Shown here piece by piece: positions 34,570 to 42,088 of a stretch of DNA of 64,000 nt. The position numbers were made by a program, and so were the translations under genes. A model generated the notes under the pieces. The model worked only from the letters and a program-made list of their open reading frames with translations. It had not been told where the DNA came from and did not search any database. How positions within the stretch are numbered: position 1 is the first letter of the stretch; each line of letters starts with the position of its first letter. Source of the stretch: Sphingobacteriales bacterium (GTDB lineage Bacteria; Bacteroidota; Bacteroidia; Chitinophagales; Chitinophagaceae); contig JACRJO010000018.1 in NCBI GenBank assembly GCA_016219985.1, forward strand, positions 186,001 through 250,000. The letters run 5' to 3'.

Positions 34570-34573
34570 CAGC

Positions 34574-35806
34574 ATGAAGCAGTTCGATGTGCCTCTTTTT
34601 TACCGGAGTCCCCTGATTTCCGCTATCAAACAAAAACGGAAGGAAGCGGACAAAATGAAAAAGCCTGCCTCTCCGTCAGGCAGGGACTTCACTCCCACCC
34701 GGCTGGACTTTGGTCCCCTGCAGGTTTACCTGGCCCGGCATTTCGGATTTTGCTACGGGGTGGAAAATGCCATTGATATCGCCTTCCGGACCGTTGCCGA
34801 TAACCCGGGCAAACGCATCTTCCTGCTCAGCGAGATGATTCATAACCCGCAGGTCAATGCAGACCTCGTGGCCCATGGGATCCGCTTCCTCCAGGATACT
34901 TATGGAAAACAACTGATCTCCTTTGACGAGATCACCGGTGATGATATTGTGCTGATCCCGGCCTTTGGCACCACCCTCGATATTGAGGCCCGGCTCCGGC
35001 AAAAAGGCATCCCCACGGAAAAATACAATACCACCTGCCCCTTCGTGGAAAAGGTCTGGAACCGCAGCGAGGTCATTGCGCGGAAGGAATATACCATCAT
35101 CATCCATGGCAAACCCGCCCACGAGGAAACCCGGGCCACGTTCTCTCATGCTGCGGCTCACGCTCCTTCCGTGATGGTAAAAGATATGACGGAAGCGGTA
35201 CGGCTGGCACAATATATTACCGGTGCAAAAGATACCGGCTCCTTTTATGAAGAGTTCCGCGGACAGTTTACCCCGGGCTTTGATATCAATAAAGACCTCC
35301 GGCGGATCGGGGTGGTCAACCAGACCACTATGTTAGCCAGCGATACACAGGCCATTGCCGATTACCTGAAAAAAGTGATCCTCGGTTTTACCGGGAACCC
35401 GGACAGCTTCGCAGATACCCGGGATACCCTTTGCTATGCCACCAATGACAACCAGACCGCCGTCAGTAGTATGCTTGAGACAGCGGCGGACCTGGCCCTC
35501 GTGGTCGGCGGCTACAATTCTTCCAATACCTCACACCTCGTGGAACTCTGCGAAGAAAAATTACCCACCTATTATATCAGCAGTGCAGAAAAAATCCTTT
35601 CGGCGACTGAAATCAGGCATTATGATTTTCACCATCAGAAAGAGACCGTAACCGCTGGTTACCTCCCGGTTAAGAAGCCCGTTAGTATCCTCGTCACCAG
35701 CGGGGCCTCCTGCCCCGATGCCATGGTGGAAGCGGTGATCGGTAAGCTCCTCGCTTATTTTCCCGGTTCCCGGAGCCTGGAAGAAATGATCCGCGGCTTT
35801 AATTAA
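34574..35806 (+). CDS. ispH: 4-hydroxy-3-methylbut-2-enyl diphosphate reductase
   Basis: Last step of the MEP isoprenoid pathway: makes IPP and DMAPP from HMBPP with an Fe-S cluster. I start at ATG 34574 (MKQFDVPLFYRSP), which lies 4 nt after a promoter-like box; 410 residues, longer than the about 316 of E. coli, as in other Bacteroidota. Cluster cysteines are visible in HFGFCYGVENA, NTTCPFVEKV and DTLCYATNDNQ; substrate-binding His in EMIHNPQV and HGKPAHEET. The first about 50 residues are an extension in which a palindromic DNA repeat encodes part of MKKPASPSGRD; an alternative start at the Met of MKKPAS (34655) is possible. Confidence 0.95.
   Translation: MKQFDVPLFYRSPLISAIKQKRKEADKMKKPASPSGRDFTPTRLDFGPLQVYLARHFGFCYGVENAIDIAFRTVADNPGKRIFLLSEMIHNPQVNADLVAHGIRFLQDTYGKQLISFDEITGDDIVLIPAFGTTLDIEARLRQKGIPTEKYNTTCPFVEKVWNRSEVIARKEYTIIIHGKPAHEETRATFSHAAAHAPSVMVKDMTEAVRLAQYITGAKDTGSFYEEFRGQFTPGFDINKDLRRIGVVNQTTMLASDTQAIADYLKKVILGFTGNPDSFADTRDTLCYATNDNQTAVSSMLETAADLALVVGGYNSSNTSHLVELCEEKLPTYYISSAEKILSATEIRHYDFHHQKETVTAGYLPVKKPVSILVTSGASCPDAMVEAVIGKLLAYFPGSRSLEEMIRGFN
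34664..34684. repeat. CCTGCCT-N7-AGGCAGG palindrome inside ispH
   Basis: CCTGCCT (34664-34670), loop CTCCGTC, AGGCAGG (34678-34684). Same stem and loop length as the two copies at 43998-44070. It lies in frame in the N-terminal extension of IspH. Confidence 0.7.
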
Positions 35807-35807
35807 A

Positions 35808-35834
35808 AAAAACCCCCGCTCGTAAAAGCGGGGG
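35808..35834 (-). terminator. Intrinsic terminator of the glucan phosphorylase-like gene
   Basis: CCCCCGCT (35813-35820) with AGCGGGGG (35827-35834). On the minus strand eight T follow. It lies 27 nt after the minus-strand stop and also directly after the ispH stop. Confidence 0.88.
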
Positions 35835-35861
35835 CCTGCCTCCGTTAGTTCGTTTCGCCTT

Positions 35862-37517
35862 CTATTTATACAACAGGTCGTAGTATTCATGGGCCATCCG
35901 GTTGCTGTCGAACTGGAACCGTACATCCTGCATCCCGTTCTTCACGACCTGGCGCCAGGTACCGAAGTTTTCATAATACAGGGGAAGAATCTCCTGCTGC
36001 AGGATCTCATACAGTTTATCGAGGTCATACTGGTCCTGTTCGTGGACCGGCATGTTTTCATAATCCGCCATCGGCACCACGAACCCGTTGTGCCCGTGGT
36101 TGATGAATTCAGGGATCCAGCCATCATCCGTGGAAAAATTAACCGCCCCGTTCATGGCCGCCGTCATGCCGCTGGTACCGGAGGCTTCCCTCGGTACACG
36201 GGGATTGTTCAGCCATACATCGGCCGCCTGTTTCAACCGCTTGGAAAGCCCGAGTTCATACCCGATCAGCACGGCAACATTTTTATAGCGCTTGCTTAAA
36301 TGAACCAGCTGGTTGAATTCGCTGATTGCGGGATGGTCCACCGGGTAGGGTTTGCCGGCCCAGATGATCTGTACCGGGTATTTGCTGCTGGCCAGTAATT
36401 TTTCAAACCGTTCTTCATCCGTGGTGATCAGGCCCGCTCTCTTATACCCGGCAAAACGACGCGCCCATACGATCGTGAACACGTCGGGATGAAAGATCTT
36501 ACCGGTCTGGTCAGCCACGATCTCAAAAGCTCTTTTCTTCAGGTATTTTTTGCGGTCATCCATTCCGTAATCATCGCCGGCCTCCATAAAACGGTACAAT
36601 TGCTTATCGGCCCAGTACCGCCAGTTCTGCGCATTGGTGATCGAAATGATGGGACAGATATTTTCGTACTTACTCCACATGGCACGGGATACTTTCCCGT
36701 GCAGCTGCGATACCCCATTGGCCAGACGGGCAAACCGGAGAGCGGCCAGGGAATGGTTGAACTGGTCGCTGTCATTTCCGTAAAGCGTTTTCACATCTTC
36801 CACGGAAAGACCGCAGAAATAGCTCATCTTATGACAGAGATAAATATCATGCTTTTCATTGCCGGCTTCCTCGGGCGTATGCGTGGTAAACACCAGCCGC
36901 TTTTTTACATCCTGGATATTATTTCCAAATTTTTTGTAGAGGTAAAATGCAGCAGAGATCCCGTGGGCTTCATTCAGGTGATACAATTCGGGGTTGAAGC
37001 CGAGCAGGTCGATCAGTTTGGCGCCCCCTACCCCGAGCAGGATAAACTGGGCCACCTTGGTGGCCACATTGGCATCATACAAACGATGCGTGATCGTCTG
37101 GGATACATAATCATTTTCCGGCAAATCGGTGGAGAGTAAAAATAAGGGAGCCGTTTTAAAGGTCTCCGGATTCAGGTAAAGCGCCTTTACCCAAACAGGG
37201 TGCTCATGAATGGTGATCTGGAACTTGATACCGGTTTCCTCCAGGAAACTGTATTGCTTCTCATTCCAGGCCACATCGAGGGTCTGGTCCTGGTTGCGTT
37301 CCTGGTCATAATATCCATACTTCCATAAAATACCAATACCAATCAGGTTTTGCCGGAGTTCATAAGCGCTTCTGAGATGGGAACCGGCCAGGAATCCCAG
37401 GCCTCCACTGTAGATCTTCAGCGGCTGATGTGTGGCAAACTCCATGGAGAAATAGGCCACTTTCTTGTTATAACGTTCTTCTACCGGATACGGAACAGAA
37501 AATTTAGTAAAACTCAT
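35862..37517 (-). CDS. glgP: Short-type alpha-glucan phosphorylase-like protein (GT35) without the usual PLP lysine
   Basis: 551 residues from ATG 37517 (MSFTKFSVPYPVEERYNKKV). It matches the short alpha-glucan phosphorylases: VAYFSMEFATHQPLKIYSGGLGFLAG at the N-terminus, HLNEAHGISAAF, FTTHTPEEAGNE, and VWARRFAGYKRAGLI. Phosphorylases break alpha-1,4-glucan with phosphate, using PLP on a lysine in the motif EASGTxxMK. Here the motif reads REASGTSGMTAAMNGAVN: codon ACG (36164-36162) gives Thr452 where the lysine is expected. So PLP may be absent and the activity different. Assignment to the family is sure; the reaction is not. Confidence 0.88.
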   Translation of the reverse strand: MSFTKFSVPYPVEERYNKKVAYFSMEFATHQPLKIYSGGLGFLAGSHLRSAYELRQNLIGIGILWKYGYYDQERNQDQTLDVAWNEKQYSFLEETGIKFQITIHEHPVWVKALYLNPETFKTAPLFLLSTDLPENDYVSQTITHRLYDANVATKVAQFILLGVGGAKLIDLLGFNPELYHLNEAHGISAAFYLYKKFGNNIQDVKKRLVFTTHTPEEAGNEKHDIYLCHKMSYFCGLSVEDVKTLYGNDSDQFNHSLAALRFARLANGVSQLHGKVSRAMWSKYENICPIISITNAQNWRYWADKQLYRFMEAGDDYGMDDRKKYLKKRAFEIVADQTGKIFHPDVFTIVWARRFAGYKRAGLITTDEERFEKLLASSKYPVQIIWAGKPYPVDHPAISEFNQLVHLSKRYKNVAVLIGYELGLSKRLKQAADVWLNNPRVPREASGTSGMTAAMNGAVNFSTDDGWIPEFINHGHNGFVVPMADYENMPVHEQDQYDLDKLYEILQQEILPLYYENFGTWRQVVKNGMQDVRFQFDSNRMAHEYYDLLYK

Positions 37518-37592
37518 ATGTGTTCTTTTTACACGAGGGCGCAAGATAATGTTAAATCCTGAATTAAAGTAAGAGGTTCATTTTCAGGATGA

Positions 37593-37625
37593 TTTATCCA
37601 CAAATCCGCACGAAAAGTGGATAAA
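37593..37625. repeat. Inverted pair of DnaA-box-like sequences
   Basis: TTTATCCAC (37593-37601) and GTGGATAAA (37617-37625), 15-nt spacer. The left arm contains TTATCCACA, the exact DnaA box consensus; the right arm read in reverse is TTATCCACT (one mismatch). It lies in the 123-nt spacer upstream of the phosphorylase-like gene. Confidence 0.5.
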
Positions 37626-37640
37626 TGATAATTATTCGTA

Positions 37641-38636
37641 TTATTTACGGCTGCTTTTTTTACCAGCGACTTTCGTACCGGGAGCAACGGGCTTGGTATA
37701 TTTTCTACGGGTGTAGTTGCCGTTAAATGTACAGTTTAACCCATGCCTTGCACCACAGCCCTCTTCGGAGAGGGAAACGCTGTTGGAAGAAAAAACAAAG
37801 GTCAACACACAGGGATCGCCATCTTCCCGGAACTGGGCTTTTCCCGGACTCAGCCATTTGGCTTCTCCCTTCAGTTCACCGGTACAATTCCCGTTATCTT
37901 TTTCCAGGTGAATGAAAAAACTGATACGGTCATTTTTCCGGCCATCCCTTACCGATACCAGGTTCATCTTTCCGGTTCCGTAATCCGCTGCGTATTTGTG
38001 CTTGCGGGAAAAAGTATCAATAGGATTGATCAGTTCGGTTACTTTATCTTCCAGGGCCTCGGTCATAATCAGGAGAAACTGCCCCGCATCCGCATTTAAA
38101 ATATATACTTCCTTCCCTTCGCTCAGGCTGCCATCCGGGTTTTTCCGCTGCACCGTGCGGGTGATCGTGTATCGTTTATCGAGGGTAAATGACTGTGCCG
38201 TTTCCCGCTTATTATCCGGCACCAGGACCGGCATGGCAGCAATATATTTTTCCTTTGCATCAAAGGCCAGGAGCAGGAGTGCCTTTTTAGCGGATGTGTT
38301 TCCTTTGACAAGAATATAGGTTTCCGCCCCCGGCACCCGGGCTTTCCCCAGTGCATAGATTTTAGGTTTGGCTCCTTTCCCGAAAACAGCGGTGAGCGCC
38401 GTATCCGGTACAATCCGGGTAAATACTTTGTAACTGATCCGCAGGGAATCTTTTTCCTTATGGTCCAGGATCGTGTCCCCCGCCTGGTATGCCAGGTCCA
38501 GGGGCTGAAAAAAATCAATAAAGTCTGAAACAGCCACCGGCTCCTCTCCCGATAATACAGGGGGCTTTTTGGATTTACACCCGGTGAGCAGGAGGCCGCC
38601 GGAGAGAAGAAGGAAAAACATTTTTTTCAGGGACAT
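37641..38636 (-). CDS. Lipoprotein of unknown function
   Basis: 331 residues from ATG 38636 (MSLKKMFFLLLSGGLLLTGCKSKKPP), a lipoprotein signal with Cys at 20. The mature part is beta-rich (SLRISYKVFTRIVPDTALTAVFG, KIYALGKARVPGAETYILVKG, RISFFIHLEKDNGNCTGELKGEAKW) and ends in a lysine/proline-rich tail (TRRKYTKPVAPGTKVAGKKS). Four cysteines in the C-terminal third could form disulfides. I do not recognise the family. Divergent from mntR. Confidence 0.78.
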   Translation of the reverse strand: MSLKKMFFLLLSGGLLLTGCKSKKPPVLSGEEPVAVSDFIDFFQPLDLAYQAGDTILDHKEKDSLRISYKVFTRIVPDTALTAVFGKGAKPKIYALGKARVPGAETYILVKGNTSAKKALLLLAFDAKEKYIAAMPVLVPDNKRETAQSFTLDKRYTITRTVQRKNPDGSLSEGKEVYILNADAGQFLLIMTEALEDKVTELINPIDTFSRKHKYAADYGTGKMNLVSVRDGRKNDRISFFIHLEKDNGNCTGELKGEAKWLSPGKAQFREDGDPCVLTFVFSSNSVSLSEEGCGARHGLNCTFNGNYTRRKYTKPVAPGTKVAGKKSSRK

Positions 38637-38712
38637 AGGAAAAATTGACAGGCCGAAAGTAAAGGTTTCCGCCGTGACTGTCAACAGCAAATTTGGAGAA
38701 GACCGGGCTTTT

Positions 38713-38741
38713 TTTTAGATTTGACTAAATATATTTTTAGA
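38713..38741 (+). promoter_or_regulatory. Candidate MntR operator in front of mntR
   Basis: TTTAG (38714-38718) and CTAAA (38725-38729) form an inverted repeat with a 6-nt centre, followed by a third TTTAG-type half-site (38736-38740). It overlaps a TATATTTT box (38730-38737), 8 nt before the mntR ATG. Binding here would block transcription of mntR-mntH. Confidence 0.5.
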
Positions 38742-38745
38742 CACA

Positions 38746-39408
38746 ATGAATTATTCCGTCAGCGAAGAGAATTATATCAAGACCATTTTTCATCTTCAGA
38801 AGAAGGAAGGGACCGTCACCACCAACGAACTGGCCGGTGAATTAAAAACACGTCCGGCTTCCGTTACCGATATGATGAAAAAACTAAAGGCCAAAAAACT
38901 GCTGCACTATCAGCCCTACCAGGGCTTCCGCCTGAATAATGACGGCACCCGGGTGGCCCTGGCCATTATCCGCCGGCACCGGTTATGGGAATATTTCCTG
39001 GCGGAGAAACTGAAATTCACCTGGGATGAAGTGCACGAGGTGGCGGAAGAGCTGGAGCATGTAAGCAATAAGAAACTGATCGATAAACTGGATGCCTTCC
39101 TGGGTTACCCGAAAAATGATCCGCACGGGGACCCGATCCCGGATGCCAATGGTAAAATTGAGTCGGGGAAGAAAATCCGTTTACCCGAAATCCCCCTGCA
39201 TACTCCCTGTATCGTGTCCGGGGTCAGCAACCAGTCCGGGGACATCCTGGAATTGCTGGAACATAAAAAGATCCGGATCGGGACCCGCCTTGAAATCCGG
39301 AAGAAATTTGACTTTGATGAATCTCTTGAGATCAAAACAGGAAAGCAAACCATTACCACCATCAGCCGGCAACTGGCAGAAAATATACTGATCACCCATG
39401 AAGCATGA
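38746..39408 (+). CDS. mntR: DtxR/MntR-family metal-dependent transcriptional repressor
   Basis: 220 residues. N-terminal winged helix (about 1-65: YIKTIFHLQKKEGTVTTNELAGELKTRPASVTDMMKKL), then the metal-binding dimerisation helices (about 70-140: IIRRHRLWEYFLAEKLKFTWDEVHEVAEELEHVSN, with the His/Glu ligands), then a C-terminal SH3-like FeoA domain (about 150-220). With Mn2+ or Fe2+ bound, such proteins repress metal uptake. It overlaps the start of mntH by 11 nt, so the two are translated together, and manganese is the likely metal. Confidence 0.92.
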   Translation: MNYSVSEENYIKTIFHLQKKEGTVTTNELAGELKTRPASVTDMMKKLKAKKLLHYQPYQGFRLNNDGTRVALAIIRRHRLWEYFLAEKLKFTWDEVHEVAEELEHVSNKKLIDKLDAFLGYPKNDPHGDPIPDANGKIESGKKIRLPEIPLHTPCIVSGVSNQSGDILELLEHKKIRIGTRLEIRKKFDFDESLEIKTGKQTITTISRQLAENILITHEA

Positions 39409-41281
39409 AAAAGATTCTTACCAGTCCCTGAGTGAAGTACACCAGAGCATCGATACAACCGGCGCCTCCAATAAAGGCTGGCGGAGAGTGCTTGCTTTTT
39501 TCGGTCCTGCCTACCTCGTAAGTGTTGGGTATATGGATCCCGGCAACTGGGCCACGGACCTGGCTGGTGGCAGCCAGTTCGGATACACCCTGATCTGGGT
39601 ATTGCTGATGAGCAACCTCATGGCCCTGCTCCTGCAAAGTTTATCTGCGCGCCTGGGTATCGTCAGGGGCCGCGACCTTGCACAAGCGAACCGGGAAACC
39701 TATCCGCGCTATATCAACTATGCCTTGTATGGGCTGGCTGAGATCGCGATCGCTGCCACGGACCTCGCCGAGATCCTGGGGATGGCCATCGGTATCCAGT
39801 TACTCACCGGGATGCCGCTGATCTGGGGTGTGCTGATCACCGTACTGGACACGTTCCTCTTCCTGCTGCTGCAACGGCTGGGTATGCGCAAAATGGAAGC
39901 CTTTATCATTGCCCTGGTCGCCATCATCGGCCTTTCCTTTCTCACCGAAATTGTACTGGCCCGGCCCGACCTCGGAAAAGTAGCCATGGGTTTTGCCCCG
40001 CATATCAAAAATGATACGGCTCTTTATATCGCGATCGGGATCATTGGCGCTACCGTAATGCCGCATAATCTCTACCTCCATTCCGCCCTGGTACAGACCA
40101 GGAAGATCAAACGGGATGATAGCGGTATCAAAAAAGCGCTGAAGATGAATTTCATTGACAGCGCGATCGCCCTGAACCTGGCTTTTTTTGTCAATGCAGC
40201 CATCCTCGTACTTGCCGGTAAGGTCTTTTTTGAATCGGGGCGCACGGATGTAGGCGAAATCAAAACGGCACATGAACTGCTGAAGCCCATGTTAGGCAGC
40301 GAACTGGCCCCGGTACTCTTTGCCGTGGCACTGATCGCAGCCGGGCAAAGCTCCACGATCACCGGCACCCTGGCGGGACAAATCGTGATGGAGGGATACC
40401 TCCGGCTCCGGATCGCTCCCTGGATGAGAAGACTGCTCACGCGACTGATCGCTGTGATACCGGCGATGATTGTTATCCTGATCAACGGGGAAGATAATAT
40501 CGACAGCCTCCTGATCCTGAGCCAGGTGATTTTGAGCCTGCAGTTGGGTTTCGCCATCATCCCGCTGATCCATTTCACCAGTGATAAAAAAACAATGGGC
40601 CGTTTTGCCATAAAACCCATTACCATTATACTGGCCACCCTCATCACTTCCATCCTTGTCTACCTGAATATCCGGATGGTGATGCAGCAGGCATCGGGAT
40701 ATTTCCAGGATTCAGGCAGTTTGTTCTGGAAATCCGTGATCGTCCTGGCCGGGCTTTTATACCTCGTGCTGCTGGTCGCTGCGATTGTCTTTCCCTTCTT
40801 GCGCAAAAAGCAAAGCGCCCCGCTCCGGATTCACCCGGTGGCAACGCCTTTGCCCAAACTGGAGCCGCCCCGGTATGATCATATTGCCGTGGCCCTGGAC
40901 TTCAGTGAGAATGATTACAAACTAATCACCCATGCCCTTGGACAGGGACATGAAAAAACCAGTTATATCCTGATCCATGTGGTGGAAAGTGCGGCCACGC
41001 GGATCATGGGGATGGAAGCAGATGACCTGGAAACCCGCAAGGACCAGGAGCACCTGGACGACTATGTTCAACAACTAAAAGAAAAGGGAATCCGGGCCAC
41101 CGGCCTGCTTGGCTTTAATGACCGGGCCAAAGAAATTGCCAGGCTGGTGCGGGAAAATAAAGGCGATATGCTGGTGATCGGCGCCCATGGGCATACCGGT
41201 ATCAAGGACCTGATCTACGGGCAAACGGTGGACGCAGTCCGGCACGAACTCCGGATCCCGGTACTGGTCGTCAATGTCTGA
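39398..41281 (+). CDS. mntH: Nramp manganese transporter MntH fused to a universal stress protein domain
   Basis: 627 residues against about 420-450 for ordinary MntH. The Nramp part (about 25-470) has DPGNWATD in helix 1 with the metal-binding Asp and Asn, and MPHNLYLHS in helix 6 with the Met and His; about eleven membrane helices follow the order of the family. The C-terminal part (about 490-627) is a UspA domain: YDHIAVALDFSENDYKL at its start and GDMLVIGAHGHTGIKDLIYG at its end, with the G-x2-G-x9-G type ATP-binding signature. It would lie in the cytoplasm and may tie uptake to ATP or stress (inference). Proton-coupled Mn2+ or Fe2+ import. Confidence 0.94.
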   Translation: MKHEKDSYQSLSEVHQSIDTTGASNKGWRRVLAFFGPAYLVSVGYMDPGNWATDLAGGSQFGYTLIWVLLMSNLMALLLQSLSARLGIVRGRDLAQANRETYPRYINYALYGLAEIAIAATDLAEILGMAIGIQLLTGMPLIWGVLITVLDTFLFLLLQRLGMRKMEAFIIALVAIIGLSFLTEIVLARPDLGKVAMGFAPHIKNDTALYIAIGIIGATVMPHNLYLHSALVQTRKIKRDDSGIKKALKMNFIDSAIALNLAFFVNAAILVLAGKVFFESGRTDVGEIKTAHELLKPMLGSELAPVLFAVALIAAGQSSTITGTLAGQIVMEGYLRLRIAPWMRRLLTRLIAVIPAMIVILINGEDNIDSLLILSQVILSLQLGFAIIPLIHFTSDKKTMGRFAIKPITIILATLITSILVYLNIRMVMQQASGYFQDSGSLFWKSVIVLAGLLYLVLLVAAIVFPFLRKKQSAPLRIHPVATPLPKLEPPRYDHIAVALDFSENDYKLITHALGQGHEKTSYILIHVVESAATRIMGMEADDLETRKDQEHLDDYVQQLKEKGIRATGLLGFNDRAKEIARLVRENKGDMLVIGAHGHTGIKDLIYGQTVDAVRHELRIPVLVVNV

Positions 41282-41286
41282 TAGAA

Positions 41287-41895
41287 TCAGACCGCTTTTT
41301 TAACGGTGCTGTGGCTGTTCCGCAACAGGTGTTTGAACCGGCTGAATGTTTCGGGTTTGATATTGAGAAAAGACGCGAGGTATTTTTGAGGAACCCGCTG
41401 CATCAGTTCCGGGTTCTTGGTCACAAAACTGATAAAACGCTCCCGGGGCGTCATCTTAACCAGTTGCATCTGCCATTTGTCTTTAAGGACCATGGAATAA
41501 GTCACAATCACCCGGCCCAGGTGTTCCATCCGCTGGGAAGACGCAAACATTTTTTCCGCATCATCATAGGTGATGGAGACCAGTGTGGTCGGTTCAATGG
41601 TTTCCACGGTATATTCTGAAGGCAGCCGGCTGTGGAAGGATTCCTGGCACAGCAGCATTTGCCCCTGCAGGGAAATCTGGGTATTGATCTCCTGGTGGCC
41701 TTTCCGGTAATATTTCCGGGCCAGTCCCTTTACAATAAAATTAAAGTGGTTTTCAACCTCCCCTGCACGGGTAATCACTTCCTTTTTCCCGAACCTTCTC
41801 ACCTTGCAATAAGGCAGCAGGTACCGGTTAAATTCATCTTCTGTCAGGTCAGTCCGCTTTTGCAGAAAATGCATGAATGTCTTGATGGAGTCCAT
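41287..41895 (-). CDS. Crp/Fnr-family transcriptional regulator
   Basis: 202 residues. Cyclic-nucleotide-binding fold (about 20-135: ITRAGEVENHFNFIVKGLARKYY, CQESFHSRLPSEYTVETIEPTTL) and a C-terminal winged helix (about 150-195). The recognition helix KPETFSRFKHLL keeps the E-x-x-S-R pattern that in FNR contacts the TTGA half-site. No FNR-type N-terminal cysteine cluster is visible, and the PRSA-like cAMP pocket of CRP is not clear, so the signal is unknown. Divergent from icd; the shared spacer has three TGA-N6-TCA dyads. Convergent with mntH, 5 nt apart. Confidence 0.92.
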   Translation of the reverse strand: MDSIKTFMHFLQKRTDLTEDEFNRYLLPYCKVRRFGKKEVITRAGEVENHFNFIVKGLARKYYRKGHQEINTQISLQGQMLLCQESFHSRLPSEYTVETIEPTTLVSITYDDAEKMFASSQRMEHLGRVIVTYSMVLKDKWQMQLVKMTPRERFISFVTKNPELMQRVPQKYLASFLNIKPETFSRFKHLLRNSHSTVKKAV

Positions 41896-41913
41896 ATTGC
41901 TACTAAGTGGCTT

Positions 41914-41921
41914 AAAAGATA
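41914..41921 (-). promoter_or_regulatory. -7-like box TATCTTTT of the Crp/Fnr gene
   Basis: Reverse complement TATCTTTT, one mismatch to TAnnTTTG, 18 nt before ATG. The perfect TTGAT-N4-ATCAA dyad covers its -33 position. Confidence 0.4.
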
Positions 41922-41933
41922 CGACTTTTTTTC

Positions 41934-41947
41934 TTGATCTAAATCAA
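41934..41947. promoter_or_regulatory. FNR-consensus dyad TTGATCTAAATCAA
   Basis: Exact TTGAT-N4-ATCAA, centred about 20 nt upstream of the -7-like box of the Crp/Fnr gene. Candidate autoregulatory site. Confidence 0.65.
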
Positions 41948-42003
41948 TTGTTCGAAAAATAGCCTTCCCTTGCAATATTAGCCCGTCCACAAAGATTTAC
42001 CTA

Positions 42004-42015
42004 TGACTCAAGTCA
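42004..42015. promoter_or_regulatory. Dyad TGACTCAAGTCA at the -33 position of icd
   Basis: TGACT-CA-AGTCA, also of form TGA-N6-TCA, centred 21.5 nt before the start of the icd -7 box, where no TTTG element exists. Confidence 0.55.
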
Positions 42016-42030
42016 CATTCCTTAAAATAG

Positions 42031-42038
42031 TAATTTTG
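42031..42038 (+). promoter_or_regulatory. -7 box TAATTTTG of icd
   Basis: Exact TAnnTTTG match, 50 nt before the icd ATG, flanked by dyads on both sides. Confidence 0.6.
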
Positions 42039-42043
42039 TAATT

Positions 42044-42059
42044 CCTGATAACTATCAGG
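42044..42059. promoter_or_regulatory. Dyad CCTGATAACTATCAGG at the icd transcription start
   Basis: Perfect CCTGATA/TATCAGG palindrome with 2-nt centre; core CTGAT-N4-ATCAG is 8 of 10 matches to the FNR consensus. It begins about 5 nt after the -7 box, so a bound regulator would block initiation. Confidence 0.6.
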
Positions 42060-42088
42060 TTCTCAACATAAACCCAAACCCAATTTGT

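Noticed and set aside
37593..37625. Replication origin
   Set aside because: Only two DnaA-like boxes, no AT-rich unwinding region and no origin-linked genes; kept only as a motif.
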